Shown piece by piece: positions 33,552 through 40,793 of a DNA stretch of 64,000 bases (positions are counted from its first letter, which is position 1; every line of letters starts with the position of its first letter). The notes beneath the pieces were generated by a model, which saw only the letters and a program-made list of their open reading frames with translations, was not told the DNA's origin and ran no database searches. A program made the translations under genes and the position numbers. The DNA lies in NCBI GenBank assembly GCA_947628795.1, contig CANRBF010000004.1:1-64000 (forward strand), given 5' to 3'. The stretch is from an uncultured Monoglobus sp. GTDB lineage: Bacteria; Bacillota; Clostridia; Monoglobales; Monoglobaceae.

Positions 33552-34853
33552 ATGAGCAGTTACACAACGCAGATGGACGCGGCGAAAAAAGGGATAGTTA
33601 CGCCCGAAATGGAGATCGTCGCGGCCAAGGAGGACATGGACATAAACGTGCTTTTGGAAAAGGTCGCCGCGGGCACCGCGGTCATACCCGCCAACAAGCA
33701 CCACGAAACGCTCTCGCCCGAGGGCATAGGCGAGGGGCTCAGGACAAAGATTAACGTGAATCTGGGCATCTCAAGAGACGCGGCGGATATCGAGCTGGAG
33801 CTCAACAAGGTGCGCACCGCCATCGACATGAAGGCCGAGGCGATCATGGACCTTTCGAACTACGGCAAGACCCGCGAAATGCGCCGCAGGATACTTGACA
33901 TATCCACCGCCATGCTGGGAACCGTGCCGGTTTACGACGCGATAGGCTACTGCGAGAAAAAGCTGAAGGACATCACCAAGGACGACTTTATGCGGGTGGT
34001 TCGGCAGCACGCGGAGGACGGCGTCGATTTTATGACGATACACGCGGGCATCAACCGCGCCACCGCCGAGAAGGTCAAGAACAACCGCCGCAGAATGAAC
34101 ATCGTGTCGCGCGGCGGCGCTCTGCTGTTCGCGTGGATGGAGATGACCGGAAACGAAAACCCGTTTTTTGAATACTACGACGAGGTCATGGAGATATTCC
34201 GCGAGCACGACGTTACCATAAGCCTCGGCGACGCCTGCCGCCCCGGCTGCCTTGACGATGCCAGCGACCCGGCTCAGATCTCGGAGCTTATCGTGCTGGG
34301 CGAGCTTACCAAGCGCGCGTGGGAGCACGATGTTCAGGTGATGGTCGAGGGCCCCGGCCACATGGCTATGAACCAGATCGCCGCAAACATGATAATGGAA
34401 AAGCGGCTGTGCCACGGAGCGCCGTTTTATGTGCTCGGCCCTCTGGTGACCGATGTGGCGCCGGGCTACGACCACATTACGTCCGCGATAGGCGGCGCGA
34501 TAGCCGCGGCGAACGGAGCCGACTTTTTGTGCTACGTGACGCCCGCCGAGCATCTCCGCCTGCCCGACCTTGACGACATGCGCGAGGGCATAATCGCCTC
34601 CCGAATAGCCGCGCACGCGGCCGACATCGCGAAAGGCGTCAAGGGCGCGATGGACTGGGACAACAAGATGGCCGACGCCAGACGCGAGATAGATTGGGAC
34701 AAAATGTTCGATCTGGCCCTTGAACCCGAAAAGCCCAGGGCGTACAGAGCGAGCTCCAAGCCCCGCGAGGAAAACACCTGCACCATGTGCGGCGAGCAGT
34801 GCGCCGTCAAGAACATGAACAAGATCCTGGGCGGCGAGGATATAGGAATATAG
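33552..34853 (+). CDS. thiC: Phosphomethylpyrimidine synthase
   Basis: A 433-residue radical SAM enzyme converting aminoimidazole ribotide to HMP phosphate. Core motifs include [12 protein letters not shown] and [21 protein letters not shown]. The C-terminal iron-sulfur motif CTMCGEQC (Cx2Cx4C) is intact. The start is at 33552, after SD AAGGAG; upstream in-frame sequence belongs to the leader. It is the first gene behind the TPP riboswitch. Confidence 0.97.
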   Translation: MSSYTTQMDAAKKGIVTPEMEIVAAKEDMDINVLLEKVAAGTAVIPANKHHETLSPEGIGEGLRTKINVNLGISRDAADIELELNKVRTAIDMKAEAIMDLSNYGKTREMRRRILDISTAMLGTVPVYDAIGYCEKKLKDITKDDFMRVVRQHAEDGVDFMTIHAGINRATAEKVKNNRRRMNIVSRGGALLFAWMEMTGNENPFFEYYDEVMEIFREHDVTISLGDACRPGCLDDASDPAQISELIVLGELTKRAWEHDVQVMVEGPGHMAMNQIAANMIMEKRLCHGAPFYVLGPLVTDVAPGYDHITSAIGGAIAAANGADFLCYVTPAEHLRLPDLDDMREGIIASRIAAHAADIAKGVKGAMDWDNKMADARREIDWDKMFDLALEPEKPRAYRASSKPREENTCTMCGEQCAVKNMNKILGGEDIGI

Positions 34854-34863
34854 GAGGCGCGTT

Positions 34864-35697
34864 ATGAAGAACTTATTGACTGTCGCGGGCTCCGACTCCT
34901 GCGGCGGAGCGGGCATACAGGCCGACCTTAAAACCTTCGTGGCTCACGGGGGCTACGGAATGAGCGTTATCACCGCCGTCACCGCCCAGAACACGAAGGG
35001 CGTTTTCGGAATCGAGCAGCTAAGCCCCGAGATCATAAAAGCGCAGGCAAAGGCTGTGTTTGACGACATACCGATAGACGGCATGAAGATCGGCATGCTT
35101 GGCAGCCGAGAGGCGGCCGAGGCGGTGGCCGACATACTGGATGAATACAGGCCGAAGCTCGTGATCGTCGATCCCGTTATGGTGTCTACCTCGGGCTCCG
35201 AGCTTATGACGGGCGGCGCTGAGGAGGTCTTGATAAGGCGCATACTTCCCGCGGCGCGCATGGTCACGCCAAATATCCCCGAGGCCGAGGCTATGAGCGG
35301 AATTAAGATCAGGACCATACAGGATATGGGCAAGGCGGCTCAGATCATAGGCGACATGGGCCCGGCCTACGTGCTGATAAAGGGCGGGCACCTGCGCTCA
35401 AGCTCGGACGATCTGCTCTATAACGGCCGGACCATGACGATATTCGAGGGCAAGCGGATAAATTCAAAAAGCACCCACGGCACGGGCTGCACGCTGTCGT
35501 CGGCGATATGCGCAAACATGGCGCGCGGAATGGACGCGGTCATGGCGGTTGGCGAGGCCAAGAAATATATCGAGACAGGCATCGCGAACGCTCCGAAGCT
35601 CGGCGGCGGCCACGGCCCGATACATCATTTTTACAGCCTGTGGAAAACCTCGGAGCCCAACGTTGAGACTACATTTAAGGTAAAAGAAAAGGAGTAA
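34864..35697 (+). CDS. thiD: Hydroxymethylpyrimidine (phosphate) kinase
   Basis: A 277-residue ribokinase-fold enzyme that phosphorylates HMP and HMP-P to HMP-PP. It has N-terminal AGSDSCGGAGIQADLKTF, the GGHL substrate segment (KGGHLRSSSDDLLY) and the anion-hole motif THGTGCTLSSAI. It begins 10 bp after thiC with SD AGGAGG and ends 6 bp before thiM. Confidence 0.96.
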   Translation: MKNLLTVAGSDSCGGAGIQADLKTFVAHGGYGMSVITAVTAQNTKGVFGIEQLSPEIIKAQAKAVFDDIPIDGMKIGMLGSREAAEAVADILDEYRPKLVIVDPVMVSTSGSELMTGGAEEVLIRRILPAARMVTPNIPEAEAMSGIKIRTIQDMGKAAQIIGDMGPAYVLIKGGHLRSSSDDLLYNGRTMTIFEGKRINSKSTHGTGCTLSSAICANMARGMDAVMAVGEAKKYIETGIANAPKLGGGHGPIHHFYSLWKTSEPNVETTFKVKEKE

Positions 35698-35703
35698 ATA
35701 ACC

Positions 35704-36546
35704 ATGAAAAACGAGATGCTTAAATCAATAATCGACCTTGTGAACAATATGAAGCAAAAGAAACCGATCGTGGAGTGTCTGACTAACCGCGTGACGATAA
35801 ACGACTGCGCCAACATGCTGCTGGCTATGGGCGCGTCGCCGATAATGGCCGAGATAGAGTGCGAGATGACGGAGATCGTGTCGGTCTCGGGCGCGCTGGT
35901 GCTGAACCTCGGCCTTTTGGACGAGCCGTATCTGGCGGCGATGAGAGCCGCGGCGAAGGCGGCCAAAGAGCAGGGCAAGCCGATAATCCTCGACCCTGTG
36001 GGCGCGGGCGCCTCAAAGCTGCGCGACAGGGTCTGCGCCGAGATGATCGAGCTGGCGGAGCCCGACATCATTCGCGGCAACATGTCCGAGATACGCGCCC
36101 TGTGCGGAGGCTCGATCGAGAGCCGCGGCGTTGACGCTTCAAGCGACGACGAGGTGACCGACGAGAACCGCGACGAGTTCGGAGAGCTTGTTAAGTCCCT
36201 AGCCGAAAAGACCGGAAGCGTGGTGTGCGCCACGGGCGCTATCGACGTGATAGCCGCGCCCGACGGCAAAGTTTGCTATGTCAAAAACGGACACGAGATG
36301 CTCTGCGGCGTGACCGGGACCGGCTGCATGTGCTCGGCTATGACCGGAGCCATGGCGGCTGCCGGCGATCCGTTCACGGCGGCGGCAGCGGCGGTCGTTA
36401 TGCTGGGCATCGCGGGCGAGCAGGCGCATGAATACACGGCGGAAAACGAGTCGGGCATCGGTACCTTTAAGGTCAAGCTGTTTGACTGTATTTACCTGAT
36501 GAGCGACGAGGACTTTATAAAAAGAGCGAAAATAATCGAGGACTGA
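35704..36546 (+). CDS. thiM: Hydroxyethylthiazole kinase
   Basis: A 280-residue kinase of salvaged thiazole (THZ). Motifs: CLTNRVTINDCANMLLAMGASPIMAE, DPVGAGASKLR, RGNMSEIRAL and the nucleotide/anion-hole GVTGTGCMCSAMTGA. A thiM gene, with no thiG, thiH, thiF or thiS here, indicates that the thiazole half is salvaged rather than made by this operon. Confidence 0.96.
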   Translation: MKNEMLKSIIDLVNNMKQKKPIVECLTNRVTINDCANMLLAMGASPIMAEIECEMTEIVSVSGALVLNLGLLDEPYLAAMRAAAKAAKEQGKPIILDPVGAGASKLRDRVCAEMIELAEPDIIRGNMSEIRALCGGSIESRGVDASSDDEVTDENRDEFGELVKSLAEKTGSVVCATGAIDVIAAPDGKVCYVKNGHEMLCGVTGTGCMCSAMTGAMAAAGDPFTAAAAAVVMLGIAGEQAHEYTAENESGIGTFKVKLFDCIYLMSDEDFIKRAKIIED

Positions 36547-36550
36547 TATT

Positions 36551-37180
36551 ATGAAAAATAAAATTGACTACAGCGTGTACTTGGTGACCGACACGGGCAT
36601 GTGCCCGAGAGAAAATTTGCTCGACGTGTGCGAGAAGGCGATAGACGGCGGAGCGACGCTTATTCAGCTGCGCGAAAAGGACATATCATCAAGGGCGTTT
36701 TTTGAGGAGGCGGCGGCGCTGAAAAAGCTGTGCGAAAGCAGGAACGTGCCGCTTTTGATAAACGACAGGGCCGACATCGCGCTTGCCGCGGACGCCGACG
36801 GCATACACATAGGTCAGAGCGACATTCCGATAGACGCGGCGCGCCGCATATTGGGCGATGATAAAATAATCGGAGTTTCGGCGGGCACGGTCGAGGAAGC
36901 GCTTGAGGCCGAGAAAAGCGGCGCCGACTATCTGGGCGTGGGCGCGGTTTTCCCCACCGCGACCAAGGACGACGCCGAGAACGTGGGTATCGACACGCTG
37001 CGCAAGGTGCGCGGGGCGGTGAAAATACCAATCGTGGGAATCGGCGGCATCAATACCGAAAATATCGAAAAGCTGAACGGCACCGGGATAGACGGCGTGG
37101 CCGTGGTGTCCTGCATCATGGCGGCAGGCGACCCGAAAGCCGCGGCCGCAGAGCTTAAAGAAAAGGCGCGGAAATTATGA
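36551..37180 (+). CDS. thiE: Thiamine-phosphate synthase
   Basis: A 209-residue TIM-barrel enzyme joining HMP-PP and THZ-P to thiamine monophosphate. Motifs: LIQLREKDISSRAF, LINDRADIALAADADGIHIGQSD, GAVFPTATKDDAE and GIGGINTENI. It starts 4 bp after thiM and overlaps the HAD gene by 4 bp (ATGA), showing translational coupling. Confidence 0.96.
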   Translation: MKNKIDYSVYLVTDTGMCPRENLLDVCEKAIDGGATLIQLREKDISSRAFFEEAAALKKLCESRNVPLLINDRADIALAADADGIHIGQSDIPIDAARRILGDDKIIGVSAGTVEEALEAEKSGADYLGVGAVFPTATKDDAENVGIDTLRKVRGAVKIPIVGIGGINTENIEKLNGTGIDGVAVVSCIMAAGDPKAAAAELKEKARKL

Positions 37181-37842
37181 TAATAAACAAGAAGATCGAC
37201 TTTGACAAAATTCAAAATTATATATTCGACATGGACGGCACACTGGTCGATTCGATGCACCTTTGGGACAATCTGTTGATCGACTTTCTGGCGCGGTACG
37301 GCTACGAGACGCCGCCCGATCTGCTGCGAGACGTGGCGTGCATGTCGCTGCTGCAAAGCTCAGCGCTGGTGAGCGAAATGTTTGATTTGGGCCTCAGTGC
37401 CGAGGATATTTATAGCGAGTGGCTCGCCATGATCTACGACGGGTACGCGCACGACGTAAAGCCCAAGCCGGGCGCGAAGGAGTTCGTCAAAGCGGCGCGT
37501 GACGCGGGAAAGAAGATCGCGGTCGCCACCGCCAACTCAAGGGAGCTTACCGAGGTGTGCCTCAAAAACAACGGCATGCTCGAATATTTTGACGTTTTTG
37601 TTTTCGCCGACGATGTGGGAAGCGGAAAATCAAGCCCCGACATATATCTCGAGACCATGCGCCAAATGGGCGCGGAGCCCGAAAACACCGTGCTGTTTGA
37701 GGACATATACGAGGCGCTCAATACCGCGAAAAAAATAGGCCTCAGCGTGGTTATCGCCGAGGACGCGGCCTCGGTCCCCGACCGCCCCCGCCTAAAATCC
37801 GAGGCCGACATATATATCAAAGATTTTACGGAACTAACGTAG
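37177..37842 (+). CDS. HAD-family phosphatase in the thiamine operon
   Basis: A 221-residue haloacid dehalogenase-type phosphatase. Motif I is FDMDGTLVDSM, motif II VATANS, motif III Lys in GSGKSSPDIY, and motif IV FEDIYEAL. The cap is of the helical beta-PGM type. It overlaps thiE by 4 bp. Its position after ThiE suggests that it acts on thiamine monophosphate, with the product then pyrophosphorylated elsewhere, in place of ThiL. This is inference; the family is promiscuous. Its last three codons (CTA ACG TAG) belong to the interspersed repeat that starts here. Confidence 0.88.
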   Translation: MIINKKIDFDKIQNYIFDMDGTLVDSMHLWDNLLIDFLARYGYETPPDLLRDVACMSLLQSSALVSEMFDLGLSAEDIYSEWLAMIYDGYAHDVKPKPGAKEFVKAARDAGKKIAVATANSRELTEVCLKNNGMLEYFDVFVFADDVGSGKSSPDIYLETMRQMGAEPENTVLFEDIYEALNTAKKIGLSVVIAEDAASVPDRPRLKSEADIYIKDFTELT

Positions 37843-38012
37843 AGACTAGGAAATAGGGTCTAGGAACTAGGAATATCTCACGGTTTATATTAGGCTCTCC
37901 CCAAGGGGCGAGGCAGACGGGCGGCCGAGGTCGTCCGCCCCTACGGCATTTTCTATATTACTATTCTAATCACTATTCGCTAATTACTAATCACTACGTT
38001 GCCTCGCACCCT
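37834..38012. repeat. Composite interspersed repeat with AACGTAG ... CTACGTT ends
   Basis: Begins CTAACGTAGAGACTAGG inside the HAD stop codon and ends AATCACTACGTTG. Between them are a GGCTCTCCCCAAGGGGCGAGG arm, GGGCGGCCGAGGTCGTCCGC and degenerate CTAATCACTATTCG units. The two ends are inverted copies of AACGTAG followed by GATTAG-like units, resembling a small inverted-repeat element. Confidence 0.7.
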
Positions 38013-38022
38013 TGGGAGCGTT

Positions 38023-38322
38023 TTAGATCTCAACACCGGTTCTCATCACTTCTCCGACAAACCCGCTTTTATCGGATGAAATATCAAGCAGGATAGGCTC
38101 AATGATCGTGTTTATCCCGTATGTCATACGCCACAATTCAGACGACGCCTTAAGACGGTTTCCGCTAAATTTGTCGAAAATAACAGCAATATCAATGTCG
38201 CTGTCATCGTTGGGAGTTCCGTTCACATAGGAACCAAACATCATGACTTTTGAAGGCGCAAAACGCTCTTTTACTCTTTTTGAGTATGCTTTAGCACAAT
38301 TCATAGCCTCGATTTTATCCAT
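38023..38322 (-). CDS. MNT-type minimal nucleotidyltransferase (antitoxin of HEPN/MNT pair)
   Basis: A 99-residue minimal nucleotidyltransferase. It has FGSYVNGTPNDDSDIDIAVIF, with the GSxxxG loop and the DxD metal pair, and a C-terminal EPILLD strand carrying the third acid. MNT proteins such as MntA modify and silence HEPN ribonuclease toxins by adding AMP. The ATG at 38322 lies inside the end of the HEPN frame (22-bp overlap). The gene appears full length. Confidence 0.85.
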   Translation of the reverse strand: MDKIEAMNCAKAYSKRVKERFAPSKVMMFGSYVNGTPNDDSDIDIAVIFDKFSGNRLKASSELWRMTYGINTIIEPILLDISSDKSGFVGEVMRTGVEI

Positions 38323-38537
38323 GAAAACCACTCCTCGGCCTTTTCCGAAAGCATCATAAGATTATGCAACTTCGGCGGGAAAACGCCGTTTGAAGCAATA
38401 ACGGCTTTAATTGACTTTTCAATTACCTGATGGCACATGAACCCGACATACAGATATCGATTTGTTTCAAGCATTACATCGGCTGTATCCATGTCATACT
38501 GCGCCGTATCGATCCAATATTTTACTTTTTCATCCAT
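38301..38537 (-). CDS. HEPN-domain toxin, C-terminally truncated
   Basis: A 78-residue HEPN protein. The N-terminal helices are typical: EKVKYWIDTAQYDMDTADVML, then RYLYVGFMCHQVIEKSIKAVI and PPKLHNLMMLSEKA. Family members usually run to about 120-130 residues with another helix pair ending in an RYP-like motif. Here the frame turns into WFSWIKSRL and stops inside the mnt gene, so the C-terminus seems lost, probably by a deletion joining hepN to mnt. Toxic activity is therefore doubtful. SD GGCGGTG; a promoter with duplicated elements lies upstream. Confidence 0.75.
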   Translation of the reverse strand: MDEKVKYWIDTAQYDMDTADVMLETNRYLYVGFMCHQVIEKSIKAVIASNGVFPPKLHNLMMLSEKAEEWFSWIKSRL

Positions 38538-38560
38538 GTCATCACCGCCTTAATAAAATA

Positions 38561-38622
38561 ATTATAACATATTGTTTCCATAAAATCAACAAGGTAATTA
38601 ATTATATTGTTTCTATAAAATC
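38561..38622 (-). promoter_or_regulatory. HEPN/MNT promoter with duplicated operator-like element
   Basis: Minus strand: -35 TTGATT (38584-38589), 17-nt spacer, -10 TATAAT (38561-38566). The 19-bp element ATATTGTTTCCATAAAATC (38569-38587) covers the spacer and part of the -35. It recurs with one mismatch at 38604-38622, 35 bp upstream. Such repeats suggest autoregulatory binding sites. Confidence 0.65.
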
Positions 38623-38643
38623 CACAGCGATAAAGTAAAAGAA

Positions 38644-38750
38644 CGCGGCATTTTTTCGCGACACTTCGTGTGCCGCGTTTTTTATTTTGCGAGTTTATGC
38701 TCTTGAGGACCTAATCAATTAAATAAGGGGCGGCAGATTGCCGCCCGTTT
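38644..38750 (+). repeat. 3' remnant of the structured RNA element plus palindromic module
   Basis: 38644-38725 matches the last 80 bp of the RNA at 46509: CGCGGCATTTTTTCGCG, terminator CACTTCGTGTGCCGCG with T-run, TATTTTGCGAG, TGCTCTTGAGG and CTAATCAATTAAAT. The promoter, P1 and P2 are missing; the terminator stem has one mismatch. It is followed by GGGGCGGCAGATTGCCGCCC. Confidence 0.7.
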
Positions 38751-38759
38751 GCCTCGCTC

Positions 38760-39404
38760 CTACGGCGTTATGTATTGATTTTTGGTCTCAAGGCTTATTC
38801 CGGCGCGGTCAGCGGCGGCTCTGCTCACCGCTCCGCTTTCGATCAGGTTGTTGATAAGCATTTTTCCATTAGGGGCCTTTACGCTCAGTGCCTTGTATGA
38901 CACATGCACCATTTTGTCTCGGGTGAATTCTCCCGATAGCAACTCCCGTATTTCCTTGCTTGAGCCGAGATACAGCTCGGGCGCGGCTAATTCCACGCTG
39001 TCCGGCTCAATGTTCGGGTAGCCTATCGAACGCAGCGCCAGCGTCATATACTCCGCGCCGCTCATTTTGTCATCCGGCGAAAATTTGTTTTCGCTCGTGC
39101 CGTTGGTTATCCCGTGCCCCGCGCAGTAGGCGACGTACGGCTTTGACCAATGGTCGGTCACATCCGCGAACTTCACGCTTCCGGCGCCGCTCAGCGCCTC
39201 TTTTTCTTTGCCCAAGAGACGAACTATCATCGCCGCTCCCTCGGCTCTGGTGAATGTTTTGTCAAGCTCGTAGCCCTTTTCGGTTCCCTTAAACAAGCCC
39301 ATGACGCTCAGCGCGTCCGCCTCTTTGGTATACTCGGCGGCAAACGCGCTCGCGCCGCCGAGCAGCATTGATACGCTCAATATTATAGCAATAAGTTTTT
39401 TCAT
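38760..39404 (-). CDS. Small secreted SLH-domain protein
   Basis: A 214-residue secreted protein. The signal peptide spans about 1-22 (ends ASAFA). SLH-type repeats follow: ADALSVMGLFKGTEKGYELDKTFTRAEGAAMIVRLLG, then KFADVTDHWSKPYVAYCAGHGITNGTSENKFSPDDKMSGAEYM, then a diverged third. No other domain is seen. The start at 39404 follows 1 bp after the upstream gene stop (TGATATG), so the two are translationally coupled. The final codons lie within repeat sequence. Confidence 0.82.
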   Translation of the reverse strand: MKKLIAIILSVSMLLGGASAFAAEYTKEADALSVMGLFKGTEKGYELDKTFTRAEGAAMIVRLLGKEKEALSGAGSVKFADVTDHWSKPYVAYCAGHGITNGTSENKFSPDDKMSGAEYMTLALRSIGYPNIEPDSVELAAPELYLGSSKEIRELLSGEFTRDKMVHVSYKALSVKAPNGKMLINNLIESGAVSRAAADRAGISLETKNQYITP

Positions 39405-39405
39405 A

Positions 39406-40707
39406 TCACAGCCCCATTTCACTTAAAATCTCGTTGGAGTTTTCAAACACATCTCCAAAAAATGTTGACATAAACTTTCCGGTATAGTCTATGTCATTGT
39501 AAGGCACTTCCGCGCTGCTGCCGTCGATCTCAAATGTCAGCGACTTTAAAAACGTTCGCGCGTCGCTGCTGTAATTGTAGGTTATGCCGACATTTGTCGT
39601 CGTTCTGTCGGCGGGCTTGTATTTTGTGCCGTCAAATCCGCTTATTACCGCGAATCCCTCATAGATCTGCGCGTCGTTTGAAATCTTGTTATATTCGCTG
39701 TGGAACACCGCGCCCTCGATCTTGATATCGGGGTATTCGATCGCGCTCACCTCGTACCACCGCTCAAGCTTATTTCCTTTGAGCCGCAGCAGCTTAATGT
39801 TCCTGCCGACCTTGGGCATGCCGTCCTTTCCCTTGCAGCTTACGCTTATTCCGTAATACGTGGCGGTGATATTGCCGTCGCCCGACAGCTGCGACGCGGT
39901 CTGCGAATTTTTAATATTCGCCGTAAACTCCGCGGTGTATTCCACGTTGTAATCATAAACATCGTCGTAATCCTCACCCCGTATTACTCTCGTGTTGTCC
40001 TTGACATCGGATTCGGCATTTGCCGAGAAATCTTTTTCCGAATAATCATTATAGCCGTTGTTATACACATAGTCGCTTTCTGTTTTGCCTCTCTCGGCGG
40101 GCTTGTCATATTCTGTAATATCCGCGCCGTCAACCGTGATCGTATTTGTTTTTATCAGATATTTTCCGTTGCTTATGCCCGCGCTTGCGTTATATACGAA
40201 AAACTCAATGCTTTTTTCTTCGTCTTTCTCAGATAACTTCATGTTCATTACATATTGCGAGCCGCTGAGCAGGCCATAGCTTGATACGGTACGATCATCT
40301 TCGTCTATATAATTATTGCAGTCGCAAAACTCAAAAATTCCTCTGCTGCCGAACGGCGCGTTTCCCTCGATATTGAACATACTGTACTTTTTGCTGCCTT
40401 GTTTAAGAGTAAGAATATAATCCGAGATGGGAGCCGCATATGTTCCGTAATCAGCCTGAACATAATTTGTCCTGGTAAGCGTAGCGTGGATAATACCCCT
40501 TTCCGACATGCTATAAAGCCATGTGCCTCTATATGTTTCATCAAGCTCGGCGGTAAATTCGCACTGATACATAATCTCATCCTCGGTCAGTTCCGATGGG
40601 GTTTTAAGCAGCGGATACTGCTCGCTCAAAGTTCTGCCCGCGGCAAACACATTTGACACGCTTAATAAAAATATAAGCGTTAAAGATAAACAAAACGATT
40701 TTTTCAT
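39406..40707 (-). CDS. Secreted protein of unknown function
   Basis: A 433-residue protein that I do not recognise. A signal peptide (MKKSFCLSLTLIFLLSVSNVFA, about 1-22) indicates export. The rest is beta-rich and polar, without Cys clusters or catalytic motifs. Two similar segments (FTAELDETYRGTWLYS and FTANIKNSQTASQLSGDG, each followed by a strand ending in Y or V) suggest an internal duplication. The start is at 40707, with SD GGAGG 9 nt upstream; an in-frame extension to 40809 would overlap the neighbour. It sits between the agr-linked 675-residue protein and the SLH protein, same strand, so it may be part of the same secreted output. Confidence 0.7.
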   Translation of the reverse strand: MKKSFCLSLTLIFLLSVSNVFAAGRTLSEQYPLLKTPSELTEDEIMYQCEFTAELDETYRGTWLYSMSERGIIHATLTRTNYVQADYGTYAAPISDYILTLKQGSKKYSMFNIEGNAPFGSRGIFEFCDCNNYIDEDDRTVSSYGLLSGSQYVMNMKLSEKDEEKSIEFFVYNASAGISNGKYLIKTNTITVDGADITEYDKPAERGKTESDYVYNNGYNDYSEKDFSANAESDVKDNTRVIRGEDYDDVYDYNVEYTAEFTANIKNSQTASQLSGDGNITATYYGISVSCKGKDGMPKVGRNIKLLRLKGNKLERWYEVSAIEYPDIKIEGAVFHSEYNKISNDAQIYEGFAVISGFDGTKYKPADRTTTNVGITYNYSSDARTFLKSLTFEIDGSSAEVPYNDIDYTGKFMSTFFGDVFENSNEILSEMGL

Positions 40708-40793
40708 AAAATCATTCCTCCAAATTTCTATTATATATATTAAAAATGTCTTCATAGTGCGAATTAATAAATTCGTATTATAAATCTTTGTAT

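Noticed and set aside
33771-34916. Long antisense open frame (381 codons) across thiC
   Set aside because: Complementary to a highly conserved gene, no SD, no recognisable domain.
38301-38537. Intact HEPN toxin
   Set aside because: Too short and missing the C-terminal helices and RYP-like end; annotated as truncated.
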